Origin: Mediannikoviicoccus sp037890055
GTDB lineage: Bacteria > Bacillota > Clostridia > Tissierellales > Peptoniphilaceae
Assembly: GCA_037890055.1 (NCBI GenBank)
Contig: JBBKBD010000010.1
Reading direction: 5' to 3' (one strand)
DNA: 64,000 nucleotides
The notes under the pieces are model-generated. The model searched no databases. It was given only the letters and a program-made list of their open reading frames with translations, and was not told where the DNA came from. The translations under genes were made by a program, and so were the position numbers. This document shows positions 33,102 through 43,200 of the stretch, one piece after another. Numbering within the stretch: the first letter of the stretch is position 1; each line of letters opens with the position of its first letter.

Positions 33102-34949
33102 TTATTTCTCCAACCTTTCAGGAGTGAAGTTAGGAACGATATTTTTTAAATCCCTAAGTATTACATTGTAATCCTTCTGATCCAAGTCTCCCTTAAGTTT
33201 ATTTAATCCCTCTTCTAACATTTCTTTGTCATGTATAACTGGTTTTTCAATAAATATCTTTTTAAATTCTGTTTTTGTAGAATTGTCTAAGTCCAAAATT
33301 AACTCTTCATATAGTTTTTCCCCAGGACGTAGCCCTGTGAATTCTATTTTAATATCTTCATTTGGTATAAATCCAGAAAGTTCAATTAATTTTTCTGCCA
33401 AGTCTACAATTCTAACTGGCTCACCCATGTCAAGTATAAATATCTCTCCACCTTTTGCAATTGCTCCAGCCTGCATAACCAATTGGCAGGCCTCTGGAAT
33501 GGTCATGAAATATCTTATAATGTCAGGATGTGTAACTGTTACTGGCCCTCCATTTTTAATTTGTTCTTTAAATAGAGGTATAACTGAACCATTGGACCCT
33601 AACACATTTCCAAACCTAACTGCAACGAAGTCGGTATTTGATTCCCTATTTATGGTTTGAATCATTATTTCGCAAATCCTCTTTGTACATCCCATTACGG
33701 AAGTTGGATTAACCGCCTTGTCCGTAGATATGTTTACAAACTTTTTCACACCATACTTGTCGGAGCATTTTAAAATATTTAAAGTTCCAAACACATTGTT
33801 TTTCACCGCTGATATTGGCGAATCTTCCATTAGTGGAACGTGCTTGTGGGCTGCTGCGTGAAATACTATTTCAGGTCTATACTTATCAAAGACACTGTCC
33901 ATTCGGTCCATGTCCCTAATACTGTCTATTAGCACTTCGATGGGTGGATTTTTATATTTTCTAATAAGTTCCATTTGAATATTGTAGATGCTATTTTCAT
34001 AAATATCTAGCATTACCATCTTCTTTGGACCAAATTTAATTATCTGTCTACACAGTTCGGAACCTATGGAGCCACCGGCACCGGTAATTAAAATCACCTT
34101 GTCTTTAATAAAATCCTCTAGAGAGTCTTGGTCCAAATGAATTTCATCTCTTCCTAAAAGGTCTTCAATTTGAACTTCTCTCATCTTAGACAAGTCAAAA
34201 TTCTTTTCGTCTATTACGGTGTAGTACCCTGGTATTAATTTTGTCTTTATCTTTGTCCTATTACATCTTTGAAGTATTTCCCTTGCATCATTTTCCTCTG
34301 CAGAAGGAAGTGCAACGATTATCTCTTCAATACCATAGTCATTTACAACCTTTTCAATATCATCTCTAGTTCCAAGAACAGGTACTCCCTTTATGATTTT
34401 ATTCTTTTTATTTATATCATCGTCGATGAAGCCAATGGGAACATTTAATATCTCAGCGTGTTTGTTAAGCTCCTTTACCACCAACACTCCCGCTTCACCT
34501 GCGCCTATTATAAGAGTCTTTTTTGGTTTCTTTCCAGTTTTATTAGGTGACTTAGTATCTATAAGGCTATACTTCGCCCTTGAAAGTAGTCTTACTCCTG
34601 GAACTAAACCAGACTGAATAACAAGTCCTATAACATAAATTGACCTTGGCAAGTCCTTGTCAATAGCAATTAACATTCCTACTACAACGATTATGTTTGC
34701 AATTAGAACTGCAAATTCAGCTCTTACAAATTCTTCAATACTTGCATATCTCCATAGGGTTTTGTAAAGCCCCATAATGAAGAATACAAGTATACAAAAT
34801 GCTGTTATAAATGGAGCGTATTTGAAATATACATTTAAGTATATGTCTGGTAATGTACCGTCAAATCTCAAATACAATCCAAAGATATAACTAAAATTTA
34901 TGATTATTATGTCAAGTAAAACCAAAGTAATTGTTCTTAAGTACCTCAT
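33102..34949 (-). CDS. Nucleoside-diphosphate-sugar 4,6-dehydratase, PglF/CapD-like
   Basis: 615 residues. Four or five N-terminal membrane helices (to about 130), a CoA-binding-like Rossmann domain (IIGAGEAGVLVVKEL), then an extended SDR domain (LITGAGGSIGSELCRQI; AAAHKHVPLME; NISTDKAVNPTSVMGCTKR; FGNVLGSNGSVIP). The TDK...MGxxK form is that of FlaA1/PglF dehydratases that act on UDP-GlcNAc. It makes a UDP-4-keto-6-deoxy sugar for capsule or glycan. Flanked by two GT4 genes in one operon. Confidence 0.93.
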   Translation of the reverse strand: MRYLRTITLVLLDIIIINFSYIFGLYLRFDGTLPDIYLNVYFKYAPFITAFCILVFFIMGLYKTLWRYASIEEFVRAEFAVLIANIIVVVGMLIAIDKDLPRSIYVIGLVIQSGLVPGVRLLSRAKYSLIDTKSPNKTGKKPKKTLIIGAGEAGVLVVKELNKHAEILNVPIGFIDDDINKKNKIIKGVPVLGTRDDIEKVVNDYGIEEIIVALPSAEENDAREILQRCNRTKIKTKLIPGYYTVIDEKNFDLSKMREVQIEDLLGRDEIHLDQDSLEDFIKDKVILITGAGGSIGSELCRQIIKFGPKKMVMLDIYENSIYNIQMELIRKYKNPPIEVLIDSIRDMDRMDSVFDKYRPEIVFHAAAHKHVPLMEDSPISAVKNNVFGTLNILKCSDKYGVKKFVNISTDKAVNPTSVMGCTKRICEIMIQTINRESNTDFVAVRFGNVLGSNGSVIPLFKEQIKNGGPVTVTHPDIIRYFMTIPEACQLVMQAGAIAKGGEIFILDMGEPVRIVDLAEKLIELSGFIPNEDIKIEFTGLRPGEKLYEELILDLDNSTKTEFKKIFIEKPVIHDKEMLEEGLNKLKGDLDQKDYNVILRDLKNIVPNFTPERLEK

Positions 34950-36032
34950 CTAACTCTCCTCTTTAAAACTTTGATAAACACTTTCTATTTTAGCAAAGTT
35001 TTCTTTAAGTATAAACTTATCTAATACATATTCCCTAGCATTTTTTCCCATTTCAATTCGTAAATCTCTATCCAAATAAAGTTTTTCTAAAGATTTAAAA
35101 AGCTCCGTTACATTTTCTGGCTCCACAAGTAAGGAACTCTTTCCTGGACATGTTGCTTCAGGTAATCCTCCTACATTGGAGCACACAACTGGCACACCAC
35201 AGCTTTGAGCTTCAACTGCAGACACACCAAAGCTCTCTTGTAATGACGGGAATACTGCCACATCCATTTCATTGTAGGTGTCTACAACTTTATCAATGTC
35301 TAAATAGCCTCTAAATTCAACTAATTCATCTATACCCAGTTCTTTAGAAAGATTTTTAAGATTCTCTTTTTCTTCACCGATGCCTGCAATAATTAGTTTA
35401 AATTTTTCATCTTTATAATTATCTACAAGCTCTTTAAAAGCTCTTATTAAATAGTCTAGGCCATATACTTTAAAAAGCGACTTCACAGTTCCAATAGTAA
35501 ATTCATTTTTATTTTTAAACCCAGGAATAGGTTTAAAAGTTTCGGTGTTAACTCCAAAGTATGTTACCATGACATCTCTATTTGTATATTTTTGAATTTC
35601 ATCCTTCATGTCGCTTGATGTGGACAAGATAACAGAAGGCTTTTTTAAATTGTATTTCAACAGGCTCTTATGAATAAAAGACCTTCTTGGAAAGTCATAG
35701 ACATCAGAACCCCATACGGAAAGTATGTATGGCTTAAAATTTAAAAGCGCTCCTAATAATCCATAGCTAGTGGCATAGTGGGCATGAACTATATCTGGTT
35801 TTTCTTTTTTTATAATTTCTTTGACTTTCTTAATCTTCCCAAAATATGAAAAGAGTTTTTTTCTATCGCTTTCATAAATCGTCTCTCCAACATTGAAGTT
35901 ATAAACCTTACATCCAGGTATACTTCCTTCCGTAAGAGATATAACGATAATTTCATAGCCTCTATTCAAAAAATATTCGCACCACTTCTTAGTGTGGGCA
36001 GAAGTTACGTCTGCAAAAAAACAAATTTTCAT
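34950..36032 (-). CDS. GT4-family glycosyltransferase
   Basis: 360 residues from the ATG at 36032; GGAG lies just upstream inside the longer TTG-initiated frame (36098), whose first 22 codons have a poor start and overlap the promoter. GT-B: MKICFFADVTSAHTKKW, HAHYATSYGLLGAL, C-terminal VFPSLQESFGVSAVEAQSCGVPVVCSNVGGLPE. First gene of the polysaccharide operon; abuts the CapD-like gene. Confidence 0.9.
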   Translation of the reverse strand: MKICFFADVTSAHTKKWCEYFLNRGYEIIVISLTEGSIPGCKVYNFNVGETIYESDRKKLFSYFGKIKKVKEIIKKEKPDIVHAHYATSYGLLGALLNFKPYILSVWGSDVYDFPRRSFIHKSLLKYNLKKPSVILSTSSDMKDEIQKYTNRDVMVTYFGVNTETFKPIPGFKNKNEFTIGTVKSLFKVYGLDYLIRAFKELVDNYKDEKFKLIIAGIGEEKENLKNLSKELGIDELVEFRGYLDIDKVVDTYNEMDVAVFPSLQESFGVSAVEAQSCGVPVVCSNVGGLPEATCPGKSSLLVEPENVTELFKSLEKLYLDRDLRIEMGKNAREYVLDKFILKENFAKIESVYQSFKEES

Positions 36033-36054
36033 TTCCATCTCCATTTCTAATGAA

Positions 36055-36060
36055 ATTATA
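36055..36060 (-). promoter_or_regulatory. Extended -10 of the polysaccharide operon
   Basis: TATGGTATAAT: TATAAT with an upstream TG-type extension, placed ahead of the GT4 ATG. No clear -35. Confidence 0.5.
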
Positions 36061-36102
36061 CCATAGAAAAGCTTTACTCTTCTAAATTGGTTGGGCAATA
36101 AA

Positions 36103-36131
36103 AAATCCCCTGAAGAGTGTTTCAGGAGATA
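36103..36131 (-). terminator. Terminator after rpsR
   Basis: Stem ATCTCCTGAA/TTCAGGGGAT then TTTTTT on the minus strand. Confidence 0.8.
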
Positions 36132-36142
36132 GTTTTATTTTA

Positions 36143-36367
36143 TTATTCTGCAGAGTATGGTAATAATGCAACTTGTCTTGCTTTTTTAATCTCTTCAGTA
36201 ACAGCTCTTTGGTGTTTTGCACAACATCCAGTAGCTCTTCTTGGAAGGATTTTACCTCTGTCAGAAATGTATTTCTTTAAAGTATTGATATCTTTATAGT
36301 CGATCTTTTTGTTCTTATCAGCACAAAAAGCACATACTCTTCTTCTAGGTCTAAATCTTCTTTGCAT
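36143..36367 (-). CDS. rpsR: Ribosomal protein bS18, zinc (C+) form
   Basis: 74 residues from ATG 36367 (a TTG codon precedes it). RRVCAFCADKNKKIDYKDINTLKKYISDRGKILPRRATGCCAKHQRAV. The four cysteines (CxxC and CC) mark the zinc-binding paralogue. Last gene of rpsF-ssb-rpsR. Confidence 0.97.
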   Translation of the reverse strand: MQRRFRPRRRVCAFCADKNKKIDYKDINTLKKYISDRGKILPRRATGCCAKHQRAVTEEIKKARQVALLPYSAE

Positions 36368-36383
36368 CAAAGTACCTCCTTAT

Positions 36384-36911
36384 CTAAAATGGTATATCGT
36401 CATCATTTAAAGGAAAAGCATCGCCACCTAGGCCAAAATCATCCTCTGGAAAATCTTGACTAAAACCAATTTCTTTATTGTAGTTGTTTCCTTGATTAAA
36501 GCCTTGGTTTTCCTGATTATAATTCGAATTGCCTTGGTTGTAGTTTGAATTACCTTGATTATTTCTTTGACCTGAACCACCGATGAAGAAAATTCTATCA
36601 GCAATGACATCTGTTCTGTAAACTCTCTTACCATCTTGTCCATCATATGAGCTGGTTTGAATTCTTCCTGAAACAGCTAATTCTCTTCCCTTAGTAATAT
36701 AAGTTGATATAAGTTCAGCTGTCTTACCAAACGCGGTAACTCCTATGAAGTCAGCAGTTGGTTGACCTTTTTGTTCAGCTTCCATCTTCTTGTCCCTAGA
36801 CATACCTCTGTCTACAGCTAATGTGAATCTACAAATAGCTAAACCTGATCCTGCTGCATATCTAAGTTCAGGGTCTCTAGTAAGTCTTCCTATTAAATTA
36901 ACGCTATTCAA
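36384..36911 (-). CDS. ssb: Single-stranded DNA-binding protein
   Basis: 175 residues. OB fold (VNLIGRLTRDPELRYAAGSGLAICRFTLAV) then a Gly/Asn/Gln-rich linker with repeated NYNQGNS units and the conserved acidic tip DDDIPF that binds partner proteins. It sits between rpsF and rpsR, the standard arrangement. Confidence 0.97.
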   Translation of the reverse strand: MNSVNLIGRLTRDPELRYAAGSGLAICRFTLAVDRGMSRDKKMEAEQKGQPTADFIGVTAFGKTAELISTYITKGRELAVSGRIQTSSYDGQDGKRVYRTDVIADRIFFIGGSGQRNNQGNSNYNQGNSNYNQENQGFNQGNNYNKEIGFSQDFPEDDFGLGGDAFPLNDDDIPF

Positions 36912-36922
36912 CTTTGCCCTCC

Positions 36923-37207
36923 TTAGGCTTCCTTTACCACGAACATGTATCTTATGATGTGGTCAGAAATTTTACACTTTCTTTGAAGTTCATAAATTAA
37001 TTCAGGTTCAGCTTCGAAATCAATTATAACGTAGTATCCCTCTTTTATATAGTTGATTTCATACGCTAGCTTTCTCTTACCCCATTCATCAACTTCAAGA
37101 ACTTTACCATTAGATTCAACAGTACTCTTGATAACATCAAGGGCTTTGTTTCTTACCTCGTCTTCTAGATCTGGTTTGAATACAATAACTCCTTCGTAAT
37201 TTCTCAT
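36923..37207 (-). CDS. rpsF: Ribosomal protein bS6
   Basis: 94 residues from the ATG at 37207 (AAAGGAGG upstream); a longer frame to 37291 is spurious. MRNYEGVIVFKPDLEDE...VDEWGKRKLAYEINYIKEGYYVIIDFEA. First gene of rpsF-ssb-rpsR. Confidence 0.97.
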   Translation of the reverse strand: MRNYEGVIVFKPDLEDEVRNKALDVIKSTVESNGKVLEVDEWGKRKLAYEINYIKEGYYVIIDFEAEPELIYELQRKCKISDHIIRYMFVVKEA

Positions 37208-37262
37208 GTCTATACACCTCCTTTTGGTCTCTGGCTCGCTTACGCGGCAAGGATACTTAAGT

Positions 37263-37291
37263 ATATTACCACAAATAAAAAAATAATTCAA
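37263..37291 (-). promoter_or_regulatory. rpsF-ssb-rpsR promoter
   Basis: TTGAAT (37286-37291), 17-bp spacer, TAATAT (37263-37268). Confidence 0.65.
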
Positions 37292-37317
37292 ATATGTATT
37301 TAAAGTTTATAAAATGA

Positions 37318-37323
37318 TATAAT
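37318..37323 (+). promoter_or_regulatory. -10 of the plus-strand TIM-barrel gene
   Basis: TATAAT ahead of AGAGGAGG and the ATG at 37348; the -35 is weak. It forms a divergent pair with the rpsF promoter. Confidence 0.5.
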
Positions 37324-37347
37324 CGTTTTAGAATAGAGGAGGTTGAG

Positions 37348-38022
37348 ATGAAGAAAAAAGTTTATGTTCCTGAGGTTGAATCGGAACTTCGTAGAAGATC
37401 TGTAACGATGCCCCAGGTAATTAGAAATGCCAGTGGAATAATTATTTTAAACAAGAGAATAAAATCACTAATTTTTTCTACAGATATAGCTGTAATTCAC
37501 AATAGCAATCCCGATGCAGTTATGGCAGTGTATCCTTTTACACCGACATTAACCATAACACAAGCACTAATGTCCGCATCCTTCGTTCCACTTTTTATAG
37601 GTGTTGGTGGTGGACTTACATCTGGAAATAGATCTGTGTACTTGGCACTTCAAGCAGAACTTCTTGGTGCCTATGGAGTAGTTGTCAATGCACCAATTAA
37701 AAATGAAGTTATAAAAGATATGTCCTCTTCACTTGACATACCTGTGGTTGCCACAGTGGTTTCAGAAAACGACGACTTCGAAGGGAAAGTAAATGCCGGC
37801 GCAAAAATATTTAATGTTTCCGGTGGAAAGAATACAATCGAAATCGTAAAGAAAGTTAGAGATATATTCGGAGAGGAGTTTCCTATAATCGCAACCGGTG
37901 GCAGAACCGAGGAGTCCATTATAAAAACTATTGAAGCGGGAGCAAATGCAATTACCTACACTCCTCCTTCCAGTGCAGAAATATTCTCTTCCGTAATGCA
38001 AAATTATAGAGAGTTCAAATAA
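37348..38022 (+). CDS. TIM-barrel protein of unknown function
   Basis: 224 residues, cytoplasmic, no signal. Alternating strands and helices with a C-terminal phosphate-binding-like glycine pattern (FPIIATGGRTEESIIKTIEAGANAITYTPPS) point to a (beta/alpha)8 barrel. Earlier glycine-rich FIGVGGGLTSGNR could bind a phosphate. Relatives are often just labelled hydrolase. It is one of the few plus-strand genes, with its own -10 and AGAGGAGG site. Function not assigned. Confidence 0.8.
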   Translation: MKKKVYVPEVESELRRRSVTMPQVIRNASGIIILNKRIKSLIFSTDIAVIHNSNPDAVMAVYPFTPTLTITQALMSASFVPLFIGVGGGLTSGNRSVYLALQAELLGAYGVVVNAPIKNEVIKDMSSSLDIPVVATVVSENDDFEGKVNAGAKIFNVSGGKNTIEIVKKVRDIFGEEFPIIATGGRTEESIIKTIEAGANAITYTPPSSAEIFSSVMQNYREFK

Positions 38023-38024
38023 AA

Positions 38025-38058
38025 AACAGGTAAGAATTATTCCTACCTGTTATTTTTG
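38025..38058. terminator. Bidirectional terminator, TIM-barrel gene and fni
   Basis: AACAGGTA/TACCTGTT stem with A-rich and T-rich flanks; it serves the convergent genes on both sides. Confidence 0.8.
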
Positions 38059-39066
38059 TATTAACTCTTTTAACCTTCCAGTCAAAGTGTAGTTAACATT
38101 TTTTAAATCTTCTATTTTTTTAACGCCTAGAAGCATCATTATAATCTTTGATTTTTCTATTGTTGATTCCACATATTTCTTTGCTTCGTCAAATCCACCA
38201 TGCATTAAATATCTTAACACCTCGCCGCTAAGCGCAGTAAAGTTTGCTCCAAGTATAAATGACTTTATAACATTGTCCGCAGTATTTATTCCGCCACTGC
38301 TGATGTAAAATGCATCGGGGTTTTCCCTTTTGCAATCCATAAGAGCTTTCGCTGTTGGTATTCCCCAACAGTACATGTCTGAAAAATCCTTGTCCATATT
38401 TCTCATATCTTCAATCTCTATGAAGTTTGTTCCACCGGCACCTGCAACATCGATGTACTTAACACCAATATTTGTAAGTTTTTTTGAAACTTCTGCAGAT
38501 ATACCAAAACCAACTTCTTTTATAATAATTGGCTTGTCAAAATTTTTTATAAGGTATTCAATGTTTTTTTCGATATCTCTGAAGTCCCTGTCACCTTCAT
38601 CCATAAACATCTCTTGGGCAACGTTTAAATGAAGCTGCATTGCATCTGCATCTATCATAGAAGAAGCTTCCTTTAGTTCTTCCAAGCTTTTATTAGCAGA
38701 AAGATTTCCTATTAATATACCGTCTTCTCCTAAGATATCCCTGGCAATTTCGAAAGACTGCCTACATTCAGGATAATCTAATCCAACGGTTTGAGACCCA
38801 ACTGCCATAGGTATATTTAAATCCCTGGCAATTCTTGCAAGATCTTCGTTTATTGAAGAAAGTTCGTCTGTACCACCTGTCATTGCATTTATCATTAGTG
38901 GAAAGTCTACAGTCTTCCCCAAAAACGAAACTCTTGTGTCAATTTCTTCAAAGTTAATTCCTGGTAATGAGTTGTTTTCGATATAAATATCTTCGAAAAG
39001 ATTGTCTCCAACGTATTCAGTTTTCAAATAGCTTTCTACATGTTCTCTTTTTCTTTCCTGCCTCAT
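38050..39066 (-). CDS. fni: Type 2 isopentenyl-diphosphate delta-isomerase
   Basis: 338 residues. FMN-dependent TIM barrel: AMTGGTDELSSINEDLARIA, GSQTVGL, QLHLNVAQE, KEVGFGIS, DVAGAGGTNFIEIE. It converts IPP and DMAPP for isoprenoids. The family is FMN and NADPH dependent and typical of Gram-positive anaerobes. Confidence 0.96.
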   Translation of the reverse strand: MRQERKREHVESYLKTEYVGDNLFEDIYIENNSLPGINFEEIDTRVSFLGKTVDFPLMINAMTGGTDELSSINEDLARIARDLNIPMAVGSQTVGLDYPECRQSFEIARDILGEDGILIGNLSANKSLEELKEASSMIDADAMQLHLNVAQEMFMDEGDRDFRDIEKNIEYLIKNFDKPIIIKEVGFGISAEVSKKLTNIGVKYIDVAGAGGTNFIEIEDMRNMDKDFSDMYCWGIPTAKALMDCKRENPDAFYISSGGINTADNVIKSFILGANFTALSGEVLRYLMHGGFDEAKKYVESTIEKSKIIMMLLGVKKIEDLKNVNYTLTGRLKELIQK

Positions 39067-39125
39067 CTAAACCTCAATTCTAATTAACTTTTCAATAGCA
39101 TTAATTAAAAACTGTGAACTAATGT

Positions 39126-40169
39126 TTAGTTATAGTCCTCGTCATTATCGTAGCCATTGTCGTTATCATCGTTGTAGTTCTCATTGTAGTCGTCATCATC
39201 ATTGTAACTATTTTGATCTTTGTATTTATCTATTTCACTTGGATCAATGAAATAATCTCTAAATATATCTGAGAATAATTTATTCATTTTCTTTTCGTCC
39301 GCATAAAAATATGCCACCCTTACACCATTAGGGTACTCATCACCAGTTGTACCTTCTAGGGTGTATGTGTGTAGTTTGTCTTCACTAAAGTTTACTGCCT
39401 TTAGTGCAACTGCTCCAAGATTTCCCAAGTCAATATTGGTTTCAACATTTTGTTTATATACATCTAAAATTTTACCGATATTCAAAATATTTGACGGTTT
39501 AAGTACTGCTTTCATAAGCTGTTTTAAAAAGTATTGTTGGTTTTGAACCCTCTCTAAATCCGTTCCAGTTCTCAAAAGTTCCCTTGCTCTAACAAAGTAA
39601 AGCGCTTGAGCTCCGTCCAATGTGGTTGGTCCCTTTGGAATGTGTAAATTTATATCTGGCACATTTAATTCCACCGGCGAGTCCACTTCAACGCCACCTA
39701 CCGCCTCTACAATTCTTGTAACAGCGTCATAGTCTACGCTCATGTAATAGTCCACGTCAAGTCCAGTAAGTTCTCTTACTGCCTTTAACGCTCCAGTAAT
39801 ACCATCGTAGGCATGGGCTGCGTTTATCTTTACATCGCTTCCGTTGTAGTTCACCTTAGTATCTCTAGGAATTGATACTACGTTTATTTCTCCTGTCTTG
39901 AAGTTTACATTACATAGCATCATAGTGTCAGTTCTAACATGTTGATCCATGGCTTCGCCTTTAACATCTATGTTCTTGTCAACTCCTACTAATAAGAAAA
40001 GTAAATCTCCGTCTAGTTTTTGTTCTATTTCATTGTCTTTTCCTATGTCTGTTCCATCTATTTCTACAGTGGATCTCTCTTGCAAATCTTTAAGTTCACT
40101 AGCTACAAAATAGCCTCCACCAAAAAGTATTAAAGATATTAAAAATATTATTACTGATCTAGCTTTCAT
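39126..40169 (-). CDS. LytR-CpsA-Psr (LCP) family protein
   Basis: 347 residues from ATG 40169 (GGAGG upstream; an ATG at 40187 lacks one). One N-terminal membrane helix (about 4-22) and an extracytoplasmic LCP domain (FLLVGVDKN...RTDTMMLCNV...VSIPRDTKVNY; VRARELLRTGTDLERVQNQQYFLKQL) with the catalytic Asp/Arg set. LCP enzymes attach teichoic or capsular polymers to peptidoglycan. The C-terminus is an Asp/Asn/Tyr repeat tail of about 40 residues. It could anchor the polymer made by the 31.9-36.0 kb genes. Confidence 0.93.
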   Translation of the reverse strand: MKARSVIIFLISLILFGGGYFVASELKDLQERSTVEIDGTDIGKDNEIEQKLDGDLLFLLVGVDKNIDVKGEAMDQHVRTDTMMLCNVNFKTGEINVVSIPRDTKVNYNGSDVKINAAHAYDGITGALKAVRELTGLDVDYYMSVDYDAVTRIVEAVGGVEVDSPVELNVPDINLHIPKGPTTLDGAQALYFVRARELLRTGTDLERVQNQQYFLKQLMKAVLKPSNILNIGKILDVYKQNVETNIDLGNLGAVALKAVNFSEDKLHTYTLEGTTGDEYPNGVRVAYFYADEKKMNKLFSDIFRDYFIDPSEIDKYKDQNSYNDDDDYNENYNDDNDNGYDNDEDYN

Positions 40170-40200
40170 TTTCCCTCCAAAGAACAAAATGTTCTAATTA

Positions 40201-40228
40201 ATTATATCACTGAGGTTTTATTTTTCAA
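40201..40228 (-). promoter_or_regulatory. LCP-gene promoter
   Basis: TTGAAA (40223-40228), 16-bp spacer, TATAAT (40201-40206). Confidence 0.65.
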
Positions 40229-40233
40229 TAGCA

Positions 40234-40267
40234 AAAAATAGAAAACTGGGCTAAAATAGCCCAATTT
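40234..40267 (-). terminator. Terminator after the dehydratase-activase gene
   Basis: AAATTGGGCT/AGCCCAGTTTT stem, then a T-rich run on the minus strand. Confidence 0.8.
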
Positions 40268-40292
40268 TATAATTTGAATTGTTACAATTTTT

Positions 40293-43200
40293 CTACATTT
40301 CCGCTATAATTTCTTTTCTTTTCAATATTTCCTTAGCTTGAGATAACATTAACTTTATTCTATTTACTTGGTTTACCTCACTAGCTCCAGGGTCGTAGTC
40401 AATTGGAACGATGTTTGCATCAGGGTACATCTTTCTTACTTTTTTTATTACGCCCTTGCCTGTAATATGGTTTGGCAAACATCCAAATGGTTGAATACAT
40501 ACAATATTATTTGCACCAACCTCTATTAACTCAACCATTTCTGCAGTTAATAACCAACCTTCACCATATTGATTTCCTAAAGACACTATTTTTTCTGCTC
40601 TGTCTTCAAGGTCTGTAATATATAACGGAACATGGTATCTAGTACCTTCCAGTGCACGCCTAATATATTTTCTGTAGTATTCAATATACTTGACGCCCAT
40701 TTGTGAAACAAATGCAGAGAATTTACCCTTTGATAGTAGCGTTGCCTTGTGGGTAGTGTTTCTCAAGCAGTAGAGCACAAAGTCAGTCAAGTCTGGAAGC
40801 ACGACTTCGTTACCTTCAGCTTCCAAAATCTCTTGCAAGTTATTATTTGCCTGTGGAAGATACTTAACTAATATCTCACCAACTATTCCAACTTTTGGTA
40901 TCACTTTTTCTTCTATCTCAATATCAGAAAAATCTTTTACAATTTTATCCACATTCTTTTTGAAATTACTTGTGGCACTTTTCTTAATGTCCACTCGACA
41001 CTTATCTATCCAAAACTTCTTTAAGTCGTCAGTCTCTCCCTTAATAACTTCATATGGTCTTGTGGCGTTGGATAACCTCATGATTAAGTCACCATATAAA
41101 ATTGATATAATCATCTTGTGAGCAAGGGGCGCCGAAATTTCAAACCCTGAGTTTGTTTCAATGCCCTGGGCCGATAGAGCTATCACCGGAATGTTTGAAT
41201 AGCCTGCTTCTGCAAGTGCCTTTCTAATGAAGCCTACATAGTTTGATGCTCTACATGCACCACCGGTTTGAGTCATAAGAAGGGAAATATTATCGGTGTC
41301 GTATCTTCCTGATTTTACTGCTTCCATCATTTGACCAACAACTGTGATTGATGGATAGCATGAGTCGTTGTTTACATACTTAAGTCCCTCGTCAATAACC
41401 TTTGAGTCAACATCTTTTAGAAACTCTACATTGTATCCTTCCGTTTCAAAGGCAGCCTGCATAATTGCAAAGTGATCCGGTGCCATTTGAGGTGCTAGTA
41501 TTGTGTGAGTCTTTTTCATTTCCTTTGTGAAGTCAATGGTTTCAATATGGAAATCGTCATCTTTTATTACTGGCTTTTTGTCCTTTAAAGCCTGTGTTAA
41601 TGACCTTAGTCTTATTTTAATTGCACCAAGATTTGAAACTTCATCTATCTTAATCAAGGTGTAAATTTTTCCCTTTGATTGTAAAATTTCTGAAACTTGG
41701 TCTGTAGTTACTGCGTCAATTCCACATCCAAATGAGTTTAGTTGAACCAGTTGTAAGTCCTTTGAATTTGAAACAACTTGCGCCGCCCTGTATAGTCTTG
41801 AGTGGTACACCCATTGGTCCAGTACCCTAAGTTTACCTTTAATGTCGTCTTCATAGGTAATAACCGAGTCTTCAGATAGAACCGCCCATCCTAAAGATGT
41901 TATTAGTTCTGGGATGCCGTGGTTTATACCAGGGTCCACATGGTATGGCCTACCTGCAAGGACAATTGCATTGATGCCCTTTTCTCTAATGTAGGAAAGT
42001 GACTTTTGCCCTTCCATTCTTATGTCTTCCCTAAAGGCGTGGAACTCATCCCAAGCCCTGTCCAGTGCATTTTTTATCTCTGATTTTTTAAGTCCTTCAC
42101 ATTTAAGTTCTTCGTAAAGTCTGTCTGCTAACTTCTTTTTGTTTTGAAGAGATAAAAATGGATTTAAAAATTTAACTTTTTCGTCATCTAAGTTTTCTAA
42201 ATTATTTTTTATTACTTCTGGATAACCTGTTACAACAGGACAGTTAATATTGTTATCTACATTTTCAAATTCTTGCTTTTCATAGAAGATTGAAGGATAG
42301 AAAATAAATTTAACTCCCTTTTCTATTAACTCTTCTATATGGCCATGTACCATCTTCGCAGGGAAACACGCAGTCTCACTGGTTATGGAAGCAATTCCCC
42401 TTTCGTACATCTGTCTGTCGGATTTGCCTGAAAGTACAACTTCATATCCAAGTGATGTGAAGAAGGTAAACCATAGCGGATAGTTTTCATACATATTTAA
42501 AACCCTCGGCATACCAACGGTGCCCCTAGTGGCCTTTTCCTTTGAAAGTGGCTTATAGTAGTTAAATAGCCTATTGTACTTATATTCATACATGTTTGGA
42601 AGCTTTGAGTCATTTGATACTTCTACACCTGCTCCTCTTTCACATCTATTTCCAGTTACATATCTTTTGCCATTGTTAAAAATATTTATTGATAACTTAC
42701 AGTGGTTTGAACATCTATTACACTGTGCATTTTTTTGCGTATAGGTAAAGACTTCAAGTTCTTCCTTATTTAAAAGAGTTGTTGCCCCAGTACTTTTTTC
42801 CTTCGCCATTAAGGCCATTCCCATGGCTCCCATAAGTCCAGCTATTTCAGGTCTTACGGCAGTTCTTCCGGTTACCTTTTCAAAGGCCCTTAAAACTGCA
42901 TCGCCATAGAAGGTTCCTCCTTGAACAACTATGCTCTTGCCCAGGCGTTTAGGGTCACGAACCTTTATTACCTTTTGAATTGCATTTTTTATTACAGAGT
43001 AGCAAAGTCCCGCCGCAATATCCGGAACGCTTGCTCCCTCTTTTTGCGCCTGCTTTACCTTAGAATTCATAAACACAGTACATCTTGAGCCAAGGTCCAC
43101 AGGGTGTCTTGATTTTATTGCCTCTTTTTGAAACTCCTCCGCAGTATATCCTAGGGATTTGGCAAAGGTTTCAATAAATGAGCCACATCCAGATGAACAA

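Noticed and set aside
36033..36098. N-terminal extension of the second GT4 protein from TTG 36098
   Set aside because: Its codons overlap the TATAAT promoter and the true ribosome site lies just before ATG 36032.
40188..40198. LexA box GAAC...GTTC upstream of the LCP gene
   Set aside because: The half-sites are 5 bp apart, not 4, and no SOS function is expected there.
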